Positions 9,646 to 21,719 of a stretch of 64,000 nucleotides of DNA are shown piece by piece (position 1 is the first letter of the stretch; every line of letters starts with the position of its first letter). The notes beneath the pieces were generated by a model. That model saw nothing but the letters and a program-made list of their open reading frames with translations, had not been told where the DNA came from and did not search any database. Source of the DNA: Aplectana chamaeleonis. Taxonomy: Eukaryota; Nematoda; Chromadorea; Rhabditida; Cosmocercidae. The stretch lies in assembly GCA_029168955.1 (NCBI GenBank), contig JAPDOI010000424.1:186001-250000 (forward strand), in the 5' to 3' direction. Made by a program: the position numbers and the translations under genes.

Positions 9646-12600
9646 TCTGCAGGACAGCAGTGGTAGTGTGCAGGACCACAGTGGGGCTGTGCAGGCCGTC
9701 ATGGCAAGTGTGCAGGACCCCAGTGGGAGTGTGCAGGACGTCATAAAAAGCGTGCAGGACCCCAGTGGGAGTGTGCAGGACGTCATAAAAAGCGTGCAGG
9801 ACCCCAGTGGGAGTGTGCAGGTCGTCATAGGAAGTGTGCAGGACCCCAGTGGGAGTGTGCAGGACGTCATAAAAAGCGTGCAGGACCCCAGTGGGAGTGG
9901 GCAGGTCGTCATAGGAAGTGTGCAGGACCCGTCATAGGAAGTGTGCAGGACCCCAGTGGGACTGTGCATGCCGTCATGGTAAGTGTGCAGGACCCCAGTG
10001 GGAGTGTGCAGGACGTCATGAAAAGCGTGCAGGACCCCAGTGGGAGTGTGCAGGTCGTCATAGGAAGTGTGCAGGACCCCAGTGGGACTGTGCAGGCCGT
10101 CATGGTAAGTGTGCAGGACCCCAGTGGGAGTGTGCAGGACGTCATAAAAAGCGTGCACGACCCCAGTGGGAGTGTGCGTGTCGTTATAGGAAGTGTGCAG
10201 GACCCCAGTGGGTTTATTGCAGGCCGTCATGGCCAAGTGTGCAGGACCCCGGTGGGGTGTGCCGGGACGTCATAGAAAGTGTGCAGGACCCCTGATGGGG
10301 TGTGCAGGACGTCATGGAAAACGTGCGGGAGTCCAGTGGGAATGTGCAGAACGTCGTAAAAAGCGTACAGGGTTACAGTGGGAGTGTGCGGGACGTCGTA
10401 GAAAGTGTGCGGGACCCCGGTGGGAGTGTGCAGGTCGTTATAGGAAGTGTGCAGGACCCCAGTGGGACTGTGCAGGCCGTCATGGTAAGTGTGCAGGACC
10501 CCAGTGGGAGTGTGCAGGACGTCATAGAAAGTGTGCAGGACCCCAGTGGGAGTGTGCAGAACGTCATAGAAAGTGTGCAGGAGCCCAGTGGGAATGTACA
10601 GAACGTCGTTGAAAGCGTGCAGGACTACAGTGGGAGTGTGCAGGACGTCATAGAAAGTGTGCAGGACCCCATTGGGATTGTTCGGGACGTCACAAAAAGT
10701 GTGCAGGACGTCATAGAAAATGTGCAGAACCAAAATGGGAGTGCGCAGGACGTCACAGATGGTGTGCAGGACCCCAGTGGGAGTGTGCAGGACCCAAATG
10801 GAAGTGCGCAGAACGTCATAGAAAGTGTGCAGGACCCAAATGTGAGTGTGCACGACGTCACAGAAAGTGTGCAGGACCCCAGTGGGAGTGTGCAGGACCC
10901 AAATGGGAGTGTGTAGAACGTCGGAGGAAGTGTGCAGAACCCCAGTGGGAGTGTGCAGGACCCAAATGGAATTGTGCAAAACGTCATGGAAAGTGTGCAG
11001 GACCCCAGTGGTAGTGTCCAGAACGTCGTAGAAAGTGTGCAGGATCCCAGTGGGAGTATGCAGGACCCAAATGGGAGTGTGCAGAACGTCGGAGGAAGTG
11101 TGCAGGACCCCAGTGGGAGTGTGCAGGACCCAAATGGAATTGTGCAAAACGTCATGGAAAGTGTGCAGGACCCCAGTGGTAGTGTCCAGAACGTCGTAGA
11201 AAGTGTGCAGGACCCCAGTGGGAGTGTGCAGGTCGTTATAGGAAGTGTGCAGGACCCCAGTGGGACTGTGCAGGACGTCACAGAAGGTGTGCAGGACCCC
11301 AGTGGGAGTGTGCAGGACCCAAATGGAAGTGCGCAGAACGTCATAGAAAGTGTGCAGGACCCAAATGTGAGTGTGCACGACGTCACAGAAAGTGTGCAGG
11401 ACCCCAGTGGGAGTGTGCAGGACCCAAATGGGAGTGTGTAGAACGACGGAGGAAGTGTGCAGAACCCCAGTGGGAGTGTGCAGGACCCAAATGGAATTGT
11501 GCAAAACGTCATAGAAAGTGTGCAGGACCCAAATGGGAGTGCGCAGGACCCAAATGGAATTGTGCAAAACGTCATAGAAAGTGTGCAGGACCCAAATGGA
11601 AGTGCGCAGAACGTCATAGAAAGTGTGCAGGACCCAAATGGGAGTGTGCAGGACCCAAATGGGAGTGTGGAGAACGTCGAGAGAAAGTGTGCAGGACCCC
11701 CAGTGGGGTGTGCATGACCCAGATGGGTGTGCAGAATGAGGTGTGCAGAACTGTCGGAGAAGTGTGGGACCCCGGTGGGAGTGTGACCCAAAGTGTGCAG
11801 AACGTCATGAAAGTGTGCAGGATCCCGGTATGGGGGTATGCAGGACCCAAATGGAGTGTGCAGAACGTCAGGAGGCATCGAGTGCAGGACCCAAACGGTG
11901 GGGTGTGCAGGGACCCAAGTAGGTGTGCAAAACGTCATGGAAAGTGTGCAGGACCCCAGTGGTAGTGTCCAGAACGTCGTAGAAAAATGTGCAGGATCCC
12001 AGTGGGAGTATGCAGGACCCAAACGGGAGTGTGCAGAACGTCAGAGAAAGTGTGCAGGACCCCAGTGGGAGTGTGCATGACCCAAATGGGAGTGTGCAGG
12101 ACCCCAGTGAAAGTGTGCAGAACGTCGGAGGAAGTGTGCAGAACGTCATAGAAGTGGGAGTGTGCAGGACCCAAATGGAATTGTGCACGACGTCATGGAA
12201 AGTGTGCAGGACCCCAGTGGAGGTGTGCAGGACCCAAATGGGAGTGTGTAGAACGTCGGGAGGAAGTGTGCAGAACCCCAGTGGGAGTGTGCAGGACCCA
12301 AATGGAATTGTGCAAAACGTCATGGAAAGTGTGCAGGACCCCAGTGGTAGTGTCCAGAACGTCGTAGAAAGTGTGCAGGATCCCAGTGGGAGTATGCAGG
12401 ACCCAAATGGGAGTGTGCAGAACGTCGGAGGAAGTGTGCAGGACCCCAGTGGGAGTGTGCAGGACCCAAATGGAATTGTGCAAAACGTCATGGAAAGTGT
12501 GCAGGACCCCAGTGGTAGTGTCCAGAACGTCGTAGAAAAATGTGCAGGATCCCAGTGGGAGTATGCAGGACCCAAACGGGAGTGTGCAGAACGTCAGAGA

Positions 12601-13886
12601 AAGTGTGCAGGACCCCAGTGGGAGTGTGCATGACCCAAATGGGAGTGTGCAGAATGTCATAGAAAGTGTGCAGAACGTCGGAGGAAGTGTGCAGGACCCC
12701 AGTGGGAGTGTGCAGGACCCAAATGGAATTGTGCAAAACGTCATGGAAAGTGTGCAGGACCCCAGTGGGAGTGTGCAGGACCCAAATGGGAGTGTGCAGA
12801 ACGTCGGAGGAAGTGTGCAGGACCCCAGTGGGAGTGTGCAGGACCCAAATGGAATTGTGCAAAACGTCATGGAAAGTGTGCAGGACCCCAGTGGTAGTGT
12901 CCAGAACGTCGTAGAAAGTGTGCAGGATCCCACTGGGAGTATGCAGGACCCAAACGGGAGTGTGCAGAACGTCAGAGAAAGTGTGCAGGACCCCAGTGGG
13001 AGTGTGCATGACCCAAATGGGAGTGTGCAGAATGTCATAGAAAGTGTGCAGAACGTCGGAGGAAGTGTGCAGGACCCCAGTGGGAGTGTGCAGGACCCAA
13101 ATGGAAGTGCGCAGAACGTCATAGAAAGTGTGCAGGACCCCAGTGGGAGTGTGCAGGACCCAAATGGGAGTGTGCAGAACGTCGGAGGAAGTGTGCAGGA
13201 CCCCAGTGGGAGTGTGCAGGACCCAAATGGAATTGTGCAAAACGTCATGGAAAGTGTGCAGGACCCCAGTGGTAGTGTCCAGAACGTCGTAGAAAGTGTG
13301 CAGGATCCCAGTGGGAGTATGCAGGACCCAAATGGGAGTGTGCAGAACGTCAGAGAAAGTGTGCAGGACCCCAGTGGGAGTGAGCATGACCCAAATGGGA
13401 GTGTGCAGAATGTCATAGAAAGTGTGCAGAACGTCGGAGGAAGTGTGCAGGACCCCAGTGAGAGTGTGCAGGACCCAAATGGTAGTGTGCAGGACGTCAT
13501 ACGAAGTCTGCATGACTCTAGTGGGAGTGTGCATGACCCAAATGGGAGTGTGCAGAATGTCATAGAAAATGTGCAGAACGTCAGAGAAAATGTGCAGGAC
13601 CACAGTGGGAGTTTGCATGACCCAAATGGGAGTGTGCAGAATGTCATAGAAAGTGTGCAGAACGTCGGAGGAAGTGTGCAGGACCCGAATGGAGGCGTGC
13701 AGGACATCGTAGAAAGTGCGCAGGTTCCCAGTAAGAATGTGCAGGACGTCATGGAATGGGTGCTGTACCCCAGTAGGTGCGTGGAGGACGTCGTGAAATG
13801 TGTTAAGGACCCAGGTGGGAATGTGCAGGACGTCATAGAGAGTTAGCAGGGCCGCAGTGGAAAAGTGCAGGACGTCATGAAGAAAG
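9646..13886 (+). repeat. Satellite array B: 42-bp (2 x 21 bp) monomer
   Basis: About 100 monomers by length. The monomer is two 21-bp halves, GTGCAGGACCCCAGTGGGAGT-like (half 1) and GTGCAGGACGTCATAGAAAGT-like (half 2), sharing GTGCAGGAC. The 21-bp ancestry shows directly where three halves occur in a row (a 63-bp unit with CCCAAATGG or GTCGGAGGA variants, for example around 10.87-10.93 and 12.4 kb). The reverse complement matches array C (ctttctaygrcgtcctg / crcactccca / ctggggtccygcaca). Frames are open on both strands (SVQDPSGSVQDVIE on plus, CTLPLGSCTLSMTF on minus), as expected for a period divisible by three. I do not treat them as genes. Confidence 0.97.
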
Positions 13887-14659
13887 TAGAATTGAGTCAG
13901 CGAGATTTTCTCAATTTTTCATGCGAAATCTTAGCCTTTGTGTAGCGAAGAAAACAGATAGGAAATCATGTATCTTGAGAAGCGTGCAACGCGTTTTGAG
14001 GAGTACGCGAAACTCTGGAACACTTCTCGCCAGTCTGACGAAACAATCAGCAGCTCCACTTCCACATCATCTCTGTTCGTCACTCAATACAACCGCTCAG
14101 TCATTTTGATTCACTAACTTCGATAAACCAGTTTTATATATGTTGAACTTCTGAGCTTATCAAAATCTGCTTCACAAAAACGTAAACATCAACGGACATA
14201 ATTCATTTATTGAGAACAAAGGCATGGTGTTGGTCAACAAGGGAAACCACATCTAAAATGCGAGTGCTTTTTTCTCAACATGACAGGGATGGTAGAGCGA
14301 GAATAATAGCTTGCGTACATTACAGAAGGAAGGGGTCGTAAATAAGATGCCGGTAACAACCGACGATCTACCGCTGGCTTCTTATGTTTTGCTTTTTTTA
14401 TGCCACGTTTTTTATACCCTACGCCCTGCTATAAATGTCCGGCAGCCAGTTCTGCTCAGGAGAGTCCATACGGACAGCAACTTTCGGATATACGGAAGGC
14501 AGTCAACACCGTTTTGTCAGAATAATCTGCCTCAGGAAGCTAGCGGACGTGAAAATTTTTTTGAGCGAAAACTTCGCTAGGTCTCGCTAGTAACCTATGA
14601 GCCGCAAAAATGGCCTTGTGCCGGAGACTCTGCTTCCCATTTTTTTTTAATTATTCGTT
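13887..14659. other. Unique spacer, no gene recognised
   Basis: Short open frames only, no recognisable domain. The sequence passes from array B into the TTCGAA minisatellite without a visible element border. Confidence 0.5.
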
Positions 14660-14912
14660 TGTTCGGCCGAATACCCCAATATTAGACCTTTCGAATATTC
14701 GAATAAATGAATTATTAGAAAAATTAACTTTTTCGAATATTCGAATAAATGAATTATTCGGAAAGTTGAGTTTTCCGAATATTCGAATAAACGAATTATT
14801 CGAAAATCTGACTTTTCCGAATAATCGAATTATTCGAATACTCGATTATTCGGTTATTCGGCTAAATATTCGTTTTCCGAATATTCTTTGACATACTCCA
14901 ATGTACAGGGAA
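14660..14912. repeat. TTCGAA-rich minisatellite, second copy, inverted
   Basis: Three full 41-42 bp units of TTTCGAATATTCGAATAAAY then degenerate TATTCG copies. Same family as 8450-8790 but with the diagnostic edge (CTTTGACATACTCCAATG) on the right, so the two copies flank array B in opposite orientation. Confidence 0.7.
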
Positions 14913-15270
14913 AAACACGATAATTCATTGCGATCGCTCACTAGAGAAGGTCTCGCGAGACCGGCAAAGCCTCGGAAAACGCCCTATTGAAAGTTTGTAA
15001 GGCTTAATAAAGTCAGAATTGCTTGATTCCTCAGCTTCATAAGTGTTGATTATTCGAGTGTTATTAAAGCTATTATGCGATGAGATATATTTTATTATCT
15101 GTTTATCCGCAGCGTTTCGGGTTTTACAAGGAAACTACTTTTGGCCAAACCGGCCATTCCGATCAAAATGTATTTTCTAGAATCATTTTTCGACGTAGTG
15201 GGCATATTAGAACTTTACGCCCGAAAATGGTTCTAGAAAAGTACATTTCATTTGAAATTATTTAGTTTAG
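14913..15270. other. Spacer upstream of the retrotransposon fragment
   Basis: No coding signal. It contains a short inverted pair (CATTTCTAGAA-type around 15170 and 15230). The in-frame stop TAG just before 15271 limits the endonuclease fragment. Confidence 0.4.
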
Positions 15271-15273
15271 AAC

Positions 15274-16795
15274 ATTTGGAACGCACGTGTCGGCAGGGAC
15301 AGATCAGGATGGGAAGACGTTATGGGAAGATTTGGTGTTGGAGAATTGAATGACAATGGGCTGCGTCTGCTCTCTTTCGCTGCGTTCATTGGACCTCTCA
15401 TTGGGAACACACACTTTCAACACCGTAGGAAACATCAGTTGACGTGGAGGAACCCTAATGGAAAAGACGTGGCCACGCTAGACTACGCGCTGATAAATTC
15501 ACGCTTCAGGTCGTCATTGAAGGACGTACGCGCTATGAGAGGCGCTGACTGCGGTTCGGACCACTATCTCCTCCGTGCATTATTGAAGCTTCGGTTGCAG
15601 CGAGTTAGGCGCGTGGAGCCTCTCGGAAGAAGATTTGATTTTTCACGTTTAATGGCACCCAATAGGAAGGAGGCTTTTCAAGTCGCGCTGTCGAACCGTT
15701 TTGCTTTGTTAGCTGAAACTGATTCAGTGGACGTACAAGTAAGGCAGACAACGGACGCCATCCTGGAATGCGCTGAGCCACTTTGCCCTGTCACTCACCC
15801 GTCAGCGGACGCAACCATGGATATCTGACGAGTCTATTCACCTCATAGACGAACGGAAGCAGGCTAAACTGTCTAATTTCAATCGATCGGGAGCTGTACA
15901 AAGAACTTCGAGGCAGGTTAAAGGCGGAACGGGAATCATATTGGAACAGGATAGCCGACGAAATGGAGGAGTCTGCTGTTAAGCATAACTACTGTTCACT
16001 CTACCGTACGTTGAAGCGTCTCGGGAAGAAGACTAAGCCCGTTAGCGCTAGCATCAAGAGCTCAGACCGGACGTTCGTGCGCACTGCAGAAGAACGTTTA
16101 CAGCGTTGGAGACAGTTCTTTAGTGACCTTTACAAGCACGACGCACCACGGGGACCGGTTGTCGATTCGCCTCCAGTAGAAGTGCCGCAGGAAGCCGCTT
16201 TGGATTCAGAACCTTATATGGACGAGTTGAGACTGGCTGTCAAGTTGCTGAAGAACGGCAGAGCGTTGGGCGCTGACAACATAACTGCTGAGGCAATTAA
16301 AGCTGGCGGGGACATTCTGTTAAGTCAATTTCATAAGCTGATTAAGCTCATTTGGCAGTCTGAGAACATACCAGCCACTTGGAAGCGCGGAATCATCGTG
16401 CCTATTCACAAGAAAGGTGGCGCCAGGGACCGTCATAACTATCGCGGAATAAGTCTCTTACCGATTGTTGGAAAAACCTTCAACAGGATCATTCAGAGCA
16501 AACTTCAGCGAAATCGAGAACAAACCAGCCGTAAAGAACAAGCAGGGTTTTGACCGGGCCGTAGCTGCACCGACCAAATTTTCGCTCTGCGTCAGCTCCT
16601 TGAAGAAAGGATCCGTTGCGGTAAACGTGTTGTCATCGTGTTTATCGACTTCAAGTCAGCATTCGATTGCGTTTACTGGCCGGCTCTATAGAGATCACTT
16701 GAATGCGAACACATGCCGAAAAAAATAGTGAAGCTCCTTCAGGAAACACACAATGGATCAACTAGTTGCATTCGCATCGTAGGTGACGTTCGGTA
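15274..16795 (+). pseudogene. APE-type non-LTR retrotransposon, 5' part: endonuclease C-terminus and N-terminal half of the reverse transcriptase
   Basis: The first recognisable residues (NARVGRDRSGWEDVMGRFG, from 15280) are the C-terminal part of an APE-like endonuclease, followed by GELNDNGLRLLSFA, LTWRNPNGK, DYALI and the catalytic-type GSDHYLL. The element is 5'-truncated: the N-terminal half of the endonuclease is absent. Frameshifts near 15805 and 15890 separate the endonuclease from the linker and RT. The RT frame from 15963 shows ADNITAEAIKAG, YRGISLLPI and KEQAGF. It then has TGA at 16551-16553 where CGA (Arg of GFRPGR) is expected and TAG at 16689-16691 where TGG fits. Beyond these stops FIDFKSAFD (RT motif A) is still in frame. 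The frame runs to GDVRY at 16795, where a DNA element interrupts it and RT resumes at 24144. Family: RTE/CR1-type elements of nematodes; the exact clade is not resolved here. Confidence 0.9.
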
Positions 16796-17389
16796 CAGAG
16801 CTTTGGGGAATCAAACGGCTCATTCTTGTTCAAACACGAAATCATTAACAAGTTTGGTCAGCTCAGTGTCTGGACGAGCTCTGCAGCAATAGTAGATAAC
16901 AATGTCCCGACGAGTCGTTGTAAGGTGCAATTCATACTCGTCAGCGCCAGCGCGCTACGCGCGCCACGCGCTTGCGGAGACTATGAAAACGGCAGCGGGG
17001 ACGCTATGGCGGAGCGGAAAAAAGTGGACCTTAACTTTCCCAAACACGAGATTTCAGTGCACGAGCCTATCATAATGGTAGCAAAGGATAATACTGGAAT
17101 GCAAGATTATGAAACGCAATGAAATTGGTGGCGTATTAACAAACTACTGCGGAGCGGGCGTTAAATGCGTGCCGTGTCGTCACGTCATTCATACTCCAAC
17201 GCCACGCCTGCGCATAACGCGCTGGCGTTGAGGAGTCTGAATAGCGCCCAAGCAGCAATAATTCTGATTGTGTCAAAGTTGAATCAAGTCGAATTCGTAT
17301 GATCGAAAAGTGTACCAATCATGGTATTTTCGTTGAAGAAATTGGCGAAATTTCACTCATTTTTGCGTCGCCAAAATTGAAATTCGTCG

Positions 17390-17775
17390 CGTCGTCAAGT
17401 GTGTAGTGTCTCATGACATTGTGCGCCGTATCATGACGGTAGCGTTTCACAGAAAGCATGCATTATAAGAAGTGGGAAGCGATCAACGAGGGCAGCGTCG
17501 TGGAAAATAAGCAATGCTCCGTAAAGTGCGTGTGCGCTTTTTGAGAAGTAGCGTTCCTTTCAGAATGTGCGCAGTCCTTGAAGGTGATTAGCGTAACTTC
17601 GAAAGCGTGCGCCGCGTCATTGAGATCGAGATAGCGCATCGTTGCGGGGGGGGGGGGAAGCGCGTTTTGTGAAAAGTGCATAGCTCTCAACAGGAAAAAT
17701 ACTGCGCGAATGAGTAGCGAAAGTGAGAAGCGCTTTGTTTGGAGCGTGCTCAGTCTTGGGAAGTGAGTAGCGCTA
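17390..17775 (+). repeat. Degenerate ~21-bp periodic region
   Basis: Loose repeats such as GTGCGCCGTATCATGAC, GTGCGCCGCGTCATTGAGA and GTGCGCAGTCCTTGAAGG recur at roughly 20-22 bp spacing. They resemble half-monomer 2 of array B (GTGCAGGACGTCATAGAAA). This may be a decayed relic of the B/C satellite; the similarity is by eye and weak. Confidence 0.35.
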
Positions 17776-17802
17776 CTCAGGGGAATCGGGGTACACTCCG
17801 CG

Positions 17803-17980
17803 CAGGGTCAAGTAGGGTTGCGAAATTTCGCAACGGGGGGTCGCAAAAATTTGGGTCTGAAAATGAATGTTGTCCGGCCTCGGGGAGCGGTTATCGTGAA
17901 AATTTTGGATTTTGAAAAAAAAAATGTGACGGGGGGCCGCTCCGATTTTGAAAAATTACGCAACGCTCCGTTTGACCCTG
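17803..17980. mobile_element. hAT-type MITE with perfect 8-bp target duplication
   Basis: A 178-bp element with terminal inverted repeats CAGGGTCAAGTAGGGTTGCG (left) and CGCAACGCTCCGTTTGACCCTG (right, 22 bp pairing imperfectly). It is flanked by ACTCCGCG at 17795-17802 and 17981-17988. An 8-bp duplication and a CAG-starting TIR are hallmarks of the hAT superfamily. No coding capacity. Confidence 0.9.
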
Positions 17981-18536
17981 ACTCCGCGTAAGACTCCTGA
18001 TAGGAGAAAAAGCACAGACCTACGCGGAGTCATACGGTAAAGGGCAGCGGGAGTACAGCATCGCGACGCTCGTGATGACGTGACATTACCTACAGGCTAT
18101 AAAACGGCGAAATTCACTTGGTTCCCAAACGTGCTGGTGCGGAGCGGAGGTTGGAGACAGTAAGAGAACGTAGGGCAGCCGGAGGCCCAGGCGTCACGCG
18201 CGCCTCGAATGATGTGAATTACGAAGTTTTATAGAGGGTAAATGCCTAGCGGGAGACCCCAACGAGCAGCCCAACGATGACGTCATTGACTTCACAGGTT
18301 ATTCATTTTAATACTCACCACAAGCATGTCGCCTCGGGTTGTCGCGGTCCCACGGCGGAGAAGGACCCCGCCTGGGTCCACGACAAGGACGCGGTCAGCG
18401 GTGAGGAACCACCCTCCCCACGGATCGCTGCGAAAACCGCCCCCCCCCCTAGCCAAGAGGATATCCCTATCCCCCAGCGGTCAAAAATATGCTGGCCTCC
18501 GGAGAGTGACTCGAATTCACCTCCCAGGGCTGGCAT

Positions 18537-18780
18537 CAGGGGCCGTATGCAAGAACGCTCCGGTCGGGCAGGGGCAGTGCAGTCGGCGCCTTTGAGGATC
18601 GCGGTTGCTCACAAGACTGGACATGTCTATCGTGGTTGGTCACAAGTCAAGACACGTATGTCGTGCCCCGGCAACCCTTCTCGCTGTCCCCAGCCGCTCC
18701 AATCTCCTACCTGCTCAGGCATTGGGGAGCTCCTAGCCCACGACTATGGAGATTGGGGCGAGATTACCATGAAGTGGCGC
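18537..18780 (+). repeat. Dispersed ~240-bp repeat (inverse copy at 23725-23968)
   Basis: Begins CAGGGGCCGTATGCAAGAAC and contains GCAGTGCAGTCGGC, ACATGTCTATCGTGG and CACGTATGTCGTGCCCC. The reverse complement of 23725-23968 shows the same blocks in the same order. The short open frames here do not match a protein family I know. Confidence 0.7.
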
Positions 18781-19563
18781 AAGCGACTTCGGTATTCTTT
18801 GGCAAAGCTCGTGGGCCGCTAGCGAAATGCTTTTTTCCAACTTTATAGTAGCCCACGAGTATACGGCTGTCCTTTATCGACGATTTGCTATCGCTATTAA
18901 CCCACGGCAAAACTGTTTTCGAAATTTGCACGTACGCCCGACACTGATCGTGTCAAGGCAGATCGAAACGTGTCCAAACAGTTTGCCACGTCATGGTTGG
19001 GAGTCATTCTTGATTTTTTTTCTTCCTGTTCTTGTGATGCTGTCTTCTGACTGCAATTATCAAGTAAACTCCAAATACCGAGCGGTGCCGATTACCACAA
19101 GGACATAAAATGATGATATCAGTTGCATTTCTATATATCAGGCTCTCAAATGAAAGTTAAATCAAAGCATTTTATGGCTTTGTGGCAATCGGCACCGCTC
19201 GGTATTTTTCGTCTAGATCGAAATGTACCGACCAAAGTGGCACGATACATAATTTCTCTGAAAGGAGTCTTGAGATCTGTACCATTACTTTGATCTCATT
19301 TTCAATGTAACCGAGTTTCCTATTTGCTTGTGACACTCCTGTGGAGCTGGAACATTTTAATTTCATATTTGGTTTTGGTACTCGATCTCTAGCTGCAATC
19401 GCTATTTTCTTATGTTGTATTATTTTTATTCTACTATGCTTATTTGGATTTTGCGTATTTTTTGTAGCAGTGAATATGTTATTTGGTGAATTTCCGCGCT
19501 TGCGTGCAAATGAGTGCGCAAAGTGGCAATGGACCGCGTTTATTCGGGAGCGCTGAGAAACTC
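18781..19563. other. Unique spacer within the 7.3-kb insertion, no gene recognised
   Basis: A short inverted pair around CCGAGCGGTGCCGATT (19078-19093) and AATCGGCACCGCTCGG (19187-19202) suggests a small foldback of about 125 bp. No protein domain is visible. Confidence 0.5.
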
Positions 19564-19780
19564 GGGGTGCGAAGCTAGCTGTAGGGGGGCACTCAGAGTT
19601 CAAGTGAGAAATGAATGATTCTGCTTTCGGAAATCGATCAAATCTCATGAAATTTTTAGGAAATTACGAGTGATAACGTCATCACATATCTGATAACCAA
19701 AGAAATATTCATTTTCATGAATGAATCTTTCATTTCTATGAGTAAGTCTTGGATGCCCCCCCCAACTAGTTTTGCACCCT
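19564..19780. mobile_element. G-tipped MITE, solitary relative of the array-A1 module
   Basis: The left end GGGTGCGAAGCTAGCTG, then GGGGGGCACTCAGAGTTCAAG, pairs imperfectly with the right end CTTGGATGCCCCCCCC, then AACTAGTTTTGCACCC. The G-run followed by CACTCA and the AGAAATGA block also occur at the ends of the module repeated in 1.44-4.38 kb, so both belong to one family. Target duplication is unclear. Confidence 0.65.
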
Positions 19781-19856
19781 CATTTGCAATTCTGTGATGA
19801 TGGCGTATCGCGTAGTCGATTATGTGCACAGTGTGCATCTGCAGACATGACAGACA

Positions 19857-20005
19857 TTCCTGGGGCCGAATGCACATCTCTCCCCGCACGTCCCCGTCCC
19901 CGCGAAGGCCACATATGATTGGTCAATTTCGTCTGATGACCAATCACAGAGTGGCATTGCGGGGACGGGGACTTGCGGGGAGAGATGTGCATACGGCCCC
20001 TGCAC
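19857..20005. mobile_element. Inverted-repeat element (~50-bp arms)
   Basis: Left arm TGGGGCCGAATGCACATCTC, then TCCCCGCACGTCCCCG; right arm inverse, ending in GAGATGTGCATACGGCCCCTG. The tip CAGGGGCCGTATGC also begins the repeat at 18537. It resembles a hAT-like tip, but no 8-bp duplication is visible. Confidence 0.65.
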
Positions 20006-20849
20006 ACTGCGCACGTCTGGGGCACTCCTGCACACTGCGCACGTTTCGCTGTCTACTGCGGTCTGCGCTCTCTCCAACCATCGCGAGGTCTCGGCGCGAG
20101 CTCATGCTGTCGCCACCATCTACGCCCACGCCATCTCTCGCTCATGAAATCGAAGCCGAAGCGCATTAATCTCCATTACTCCATTAATCCATTAATTCTC
20201 ACCCCGCCGTGCACGCGATCTTTCACAGTGCCTTCACGTTAGACCGGTCTTCATGCGTTTTGCACCAGAAACACGAAAGCAGTTTCAATTGTGATCTCGG
20301 TTTCAACTTTGCACGTAGGCTCAAGGATTTTTGTGAGAGAGAATCCTTCCAGGCACTTGCGTGAGCGATGTGTGCAGCTGCAAGGAGAAACCAATAATTT
20401 GCACAAAACGAAAGGAGTTGGCTGTGGAGATGCAGAGGTGGGTCTGGATGAAAAATGCGCTCATTTGAAGTCCTTTTCCGCAAGAAGGCTTGGTTTTACC
20501 GCGACTTTTGAGGATCCATCTCACTTCGATCGAGTGTCTGCCGAAAAATATGTAGCTCGAGAAGGCAAAATGTGGAAACTATGTGGTGAATAATTTGGTG
20601 TTTGACCCGGGATCGTTCGAGTCGGTGCCAAGCATGATGCCGGTAAGCTTATTTTTCTTGGTAATTTGAGATAATAGGTTTTTTGGTATCCAAAAATTCC
20701 GGTTACCTGTGCGAGGAGTCGGCAAGCCAGTACAATCAAGATTTCCCTGCCTGCCCCCGATCCAAAGTACTTCTGTGCACGTCGGGACCAGCCACCGATT
20801 CTTGGCACTCCTACCGAATCGGTAGGCTCGACGTATTGAATGTAGGTGT
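20006..20849. other. Unique spacer, no gene recognised
   Basis: Several overlapping short frames occur on both strands with no domain and no consistent splice pattern. Nothing else identified. Confidence 0.4.
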
Positions 20850-21368
20850 GGAGCTTCGGGAAGGATGGCTCAACATCGTTGGTAGCGCGCGGTCGCGACG
20901 CGGCGTTAGCATCATAGCGCGCCTGCGGGCCTCCCTCGCGCTACCACCCTTCAGCGGGGTTGTTGAAGCACCAGACAAACACAATTATTCACTACTAAAA
21001 ACACATTATCTTCTAATTTTCTCCCAGGAGAAGTGTAAGTGCAAGGAGCAGCCCCATTATGCAGATTCTTCGGGTGCTTTGCACTCCCATTTCGATACTG
21101 CTACTTCCTCACATAGGCAGACTTCAGCTTGAAGTGCTTTTTTGCTTTTTGTAGTGTTTGATTGTTGTTTGCTTTTTCAATTGAGTGAATCAACACGAGT
21201 TTGCCCGCGTAATGAATTGAATTTATTTGAATTTTCTGTTTATCTGGAGCTTCAACAACCTCGAAGAAGGATGGTGGCGCCAGAGAGGCCAGCAGGCGCG
21301 CTGTGATGCTAACGCCACGCCGCGACCGCGCGCAACCAACGAAGATGAGCCATCCTTCCCGAAGCTCC
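20850..21368. mobile_element. Foldback element with ~122-bp arms
   Basis: Left arm starts GGAGCTTCGGGAAGGATGGC; right arm ends with its inverse GCCATCCTTCCCGAAGCTCC. The arms are GC-rich (GCGCGCGGTCGCG, GGCGTTAGCATCA) around a spacer of about 270 bp that is AT-rich. It interrupts the adjacent TTAA-type MITE, whose body resumes near 21372. Confidence 0.8.
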
Positions 21369-21371
21369 TCT

Positions 21372-21715
21372 TAAGTATAACAGGAAGTGTTTGTTATGAC
21401 AATTAAATCCTTTGTAGACCCGTCCTTTGCAATTCTCTACTCTCTATTGCTCCGTTCTTTCCTTAGGGCCCTACCTAATCCTTCTTTGCATAAAATATTC
21501 TCCTACTTTAGATTGACCCAATTTTCCACCGTTGACAACCACCATGAACATGTCCATACAACCGGACAACTAGTCCGTGTTATAGAATAATGTGACTGAA
21601 ACAGAACGTTTTGATGTGTTTCCTGCCGTTTCTTCATAATTTTGGTAACACTTGGACGTCAACACATTGTTTCATGTGAAAAACTCGGACGCGATCATCA
21701 TCGTGAACATTGCCT
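21372..21715. mobile_element. TTAA-target MITE, truncated copy (inverse of 30353-30700)
   Basis: Right end CGTGAACATTGCCT is followed by TTAA (21716-21719). The body matches 30353-30700 in inverse orientation (GTCCGGTTG/CAACCGGAC, TTAGGGCCCTA, CACTTCCTGT blocks). The other terminus is missing, lost beside the 20850-21368 foldback. Confidence 0.8.
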
Positions 21716-21719
21716 TTAA

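Noticed and set aside
9610..13846. Long frames in array B (SVQDPSGSVQ on plus, CTLPLGSCTLS on minus) as a mucin-like or cysteine-rich protein
   Set aside because: Same artefact; frames are entered and left only at indels of the satellite and overlap each other on both strands.
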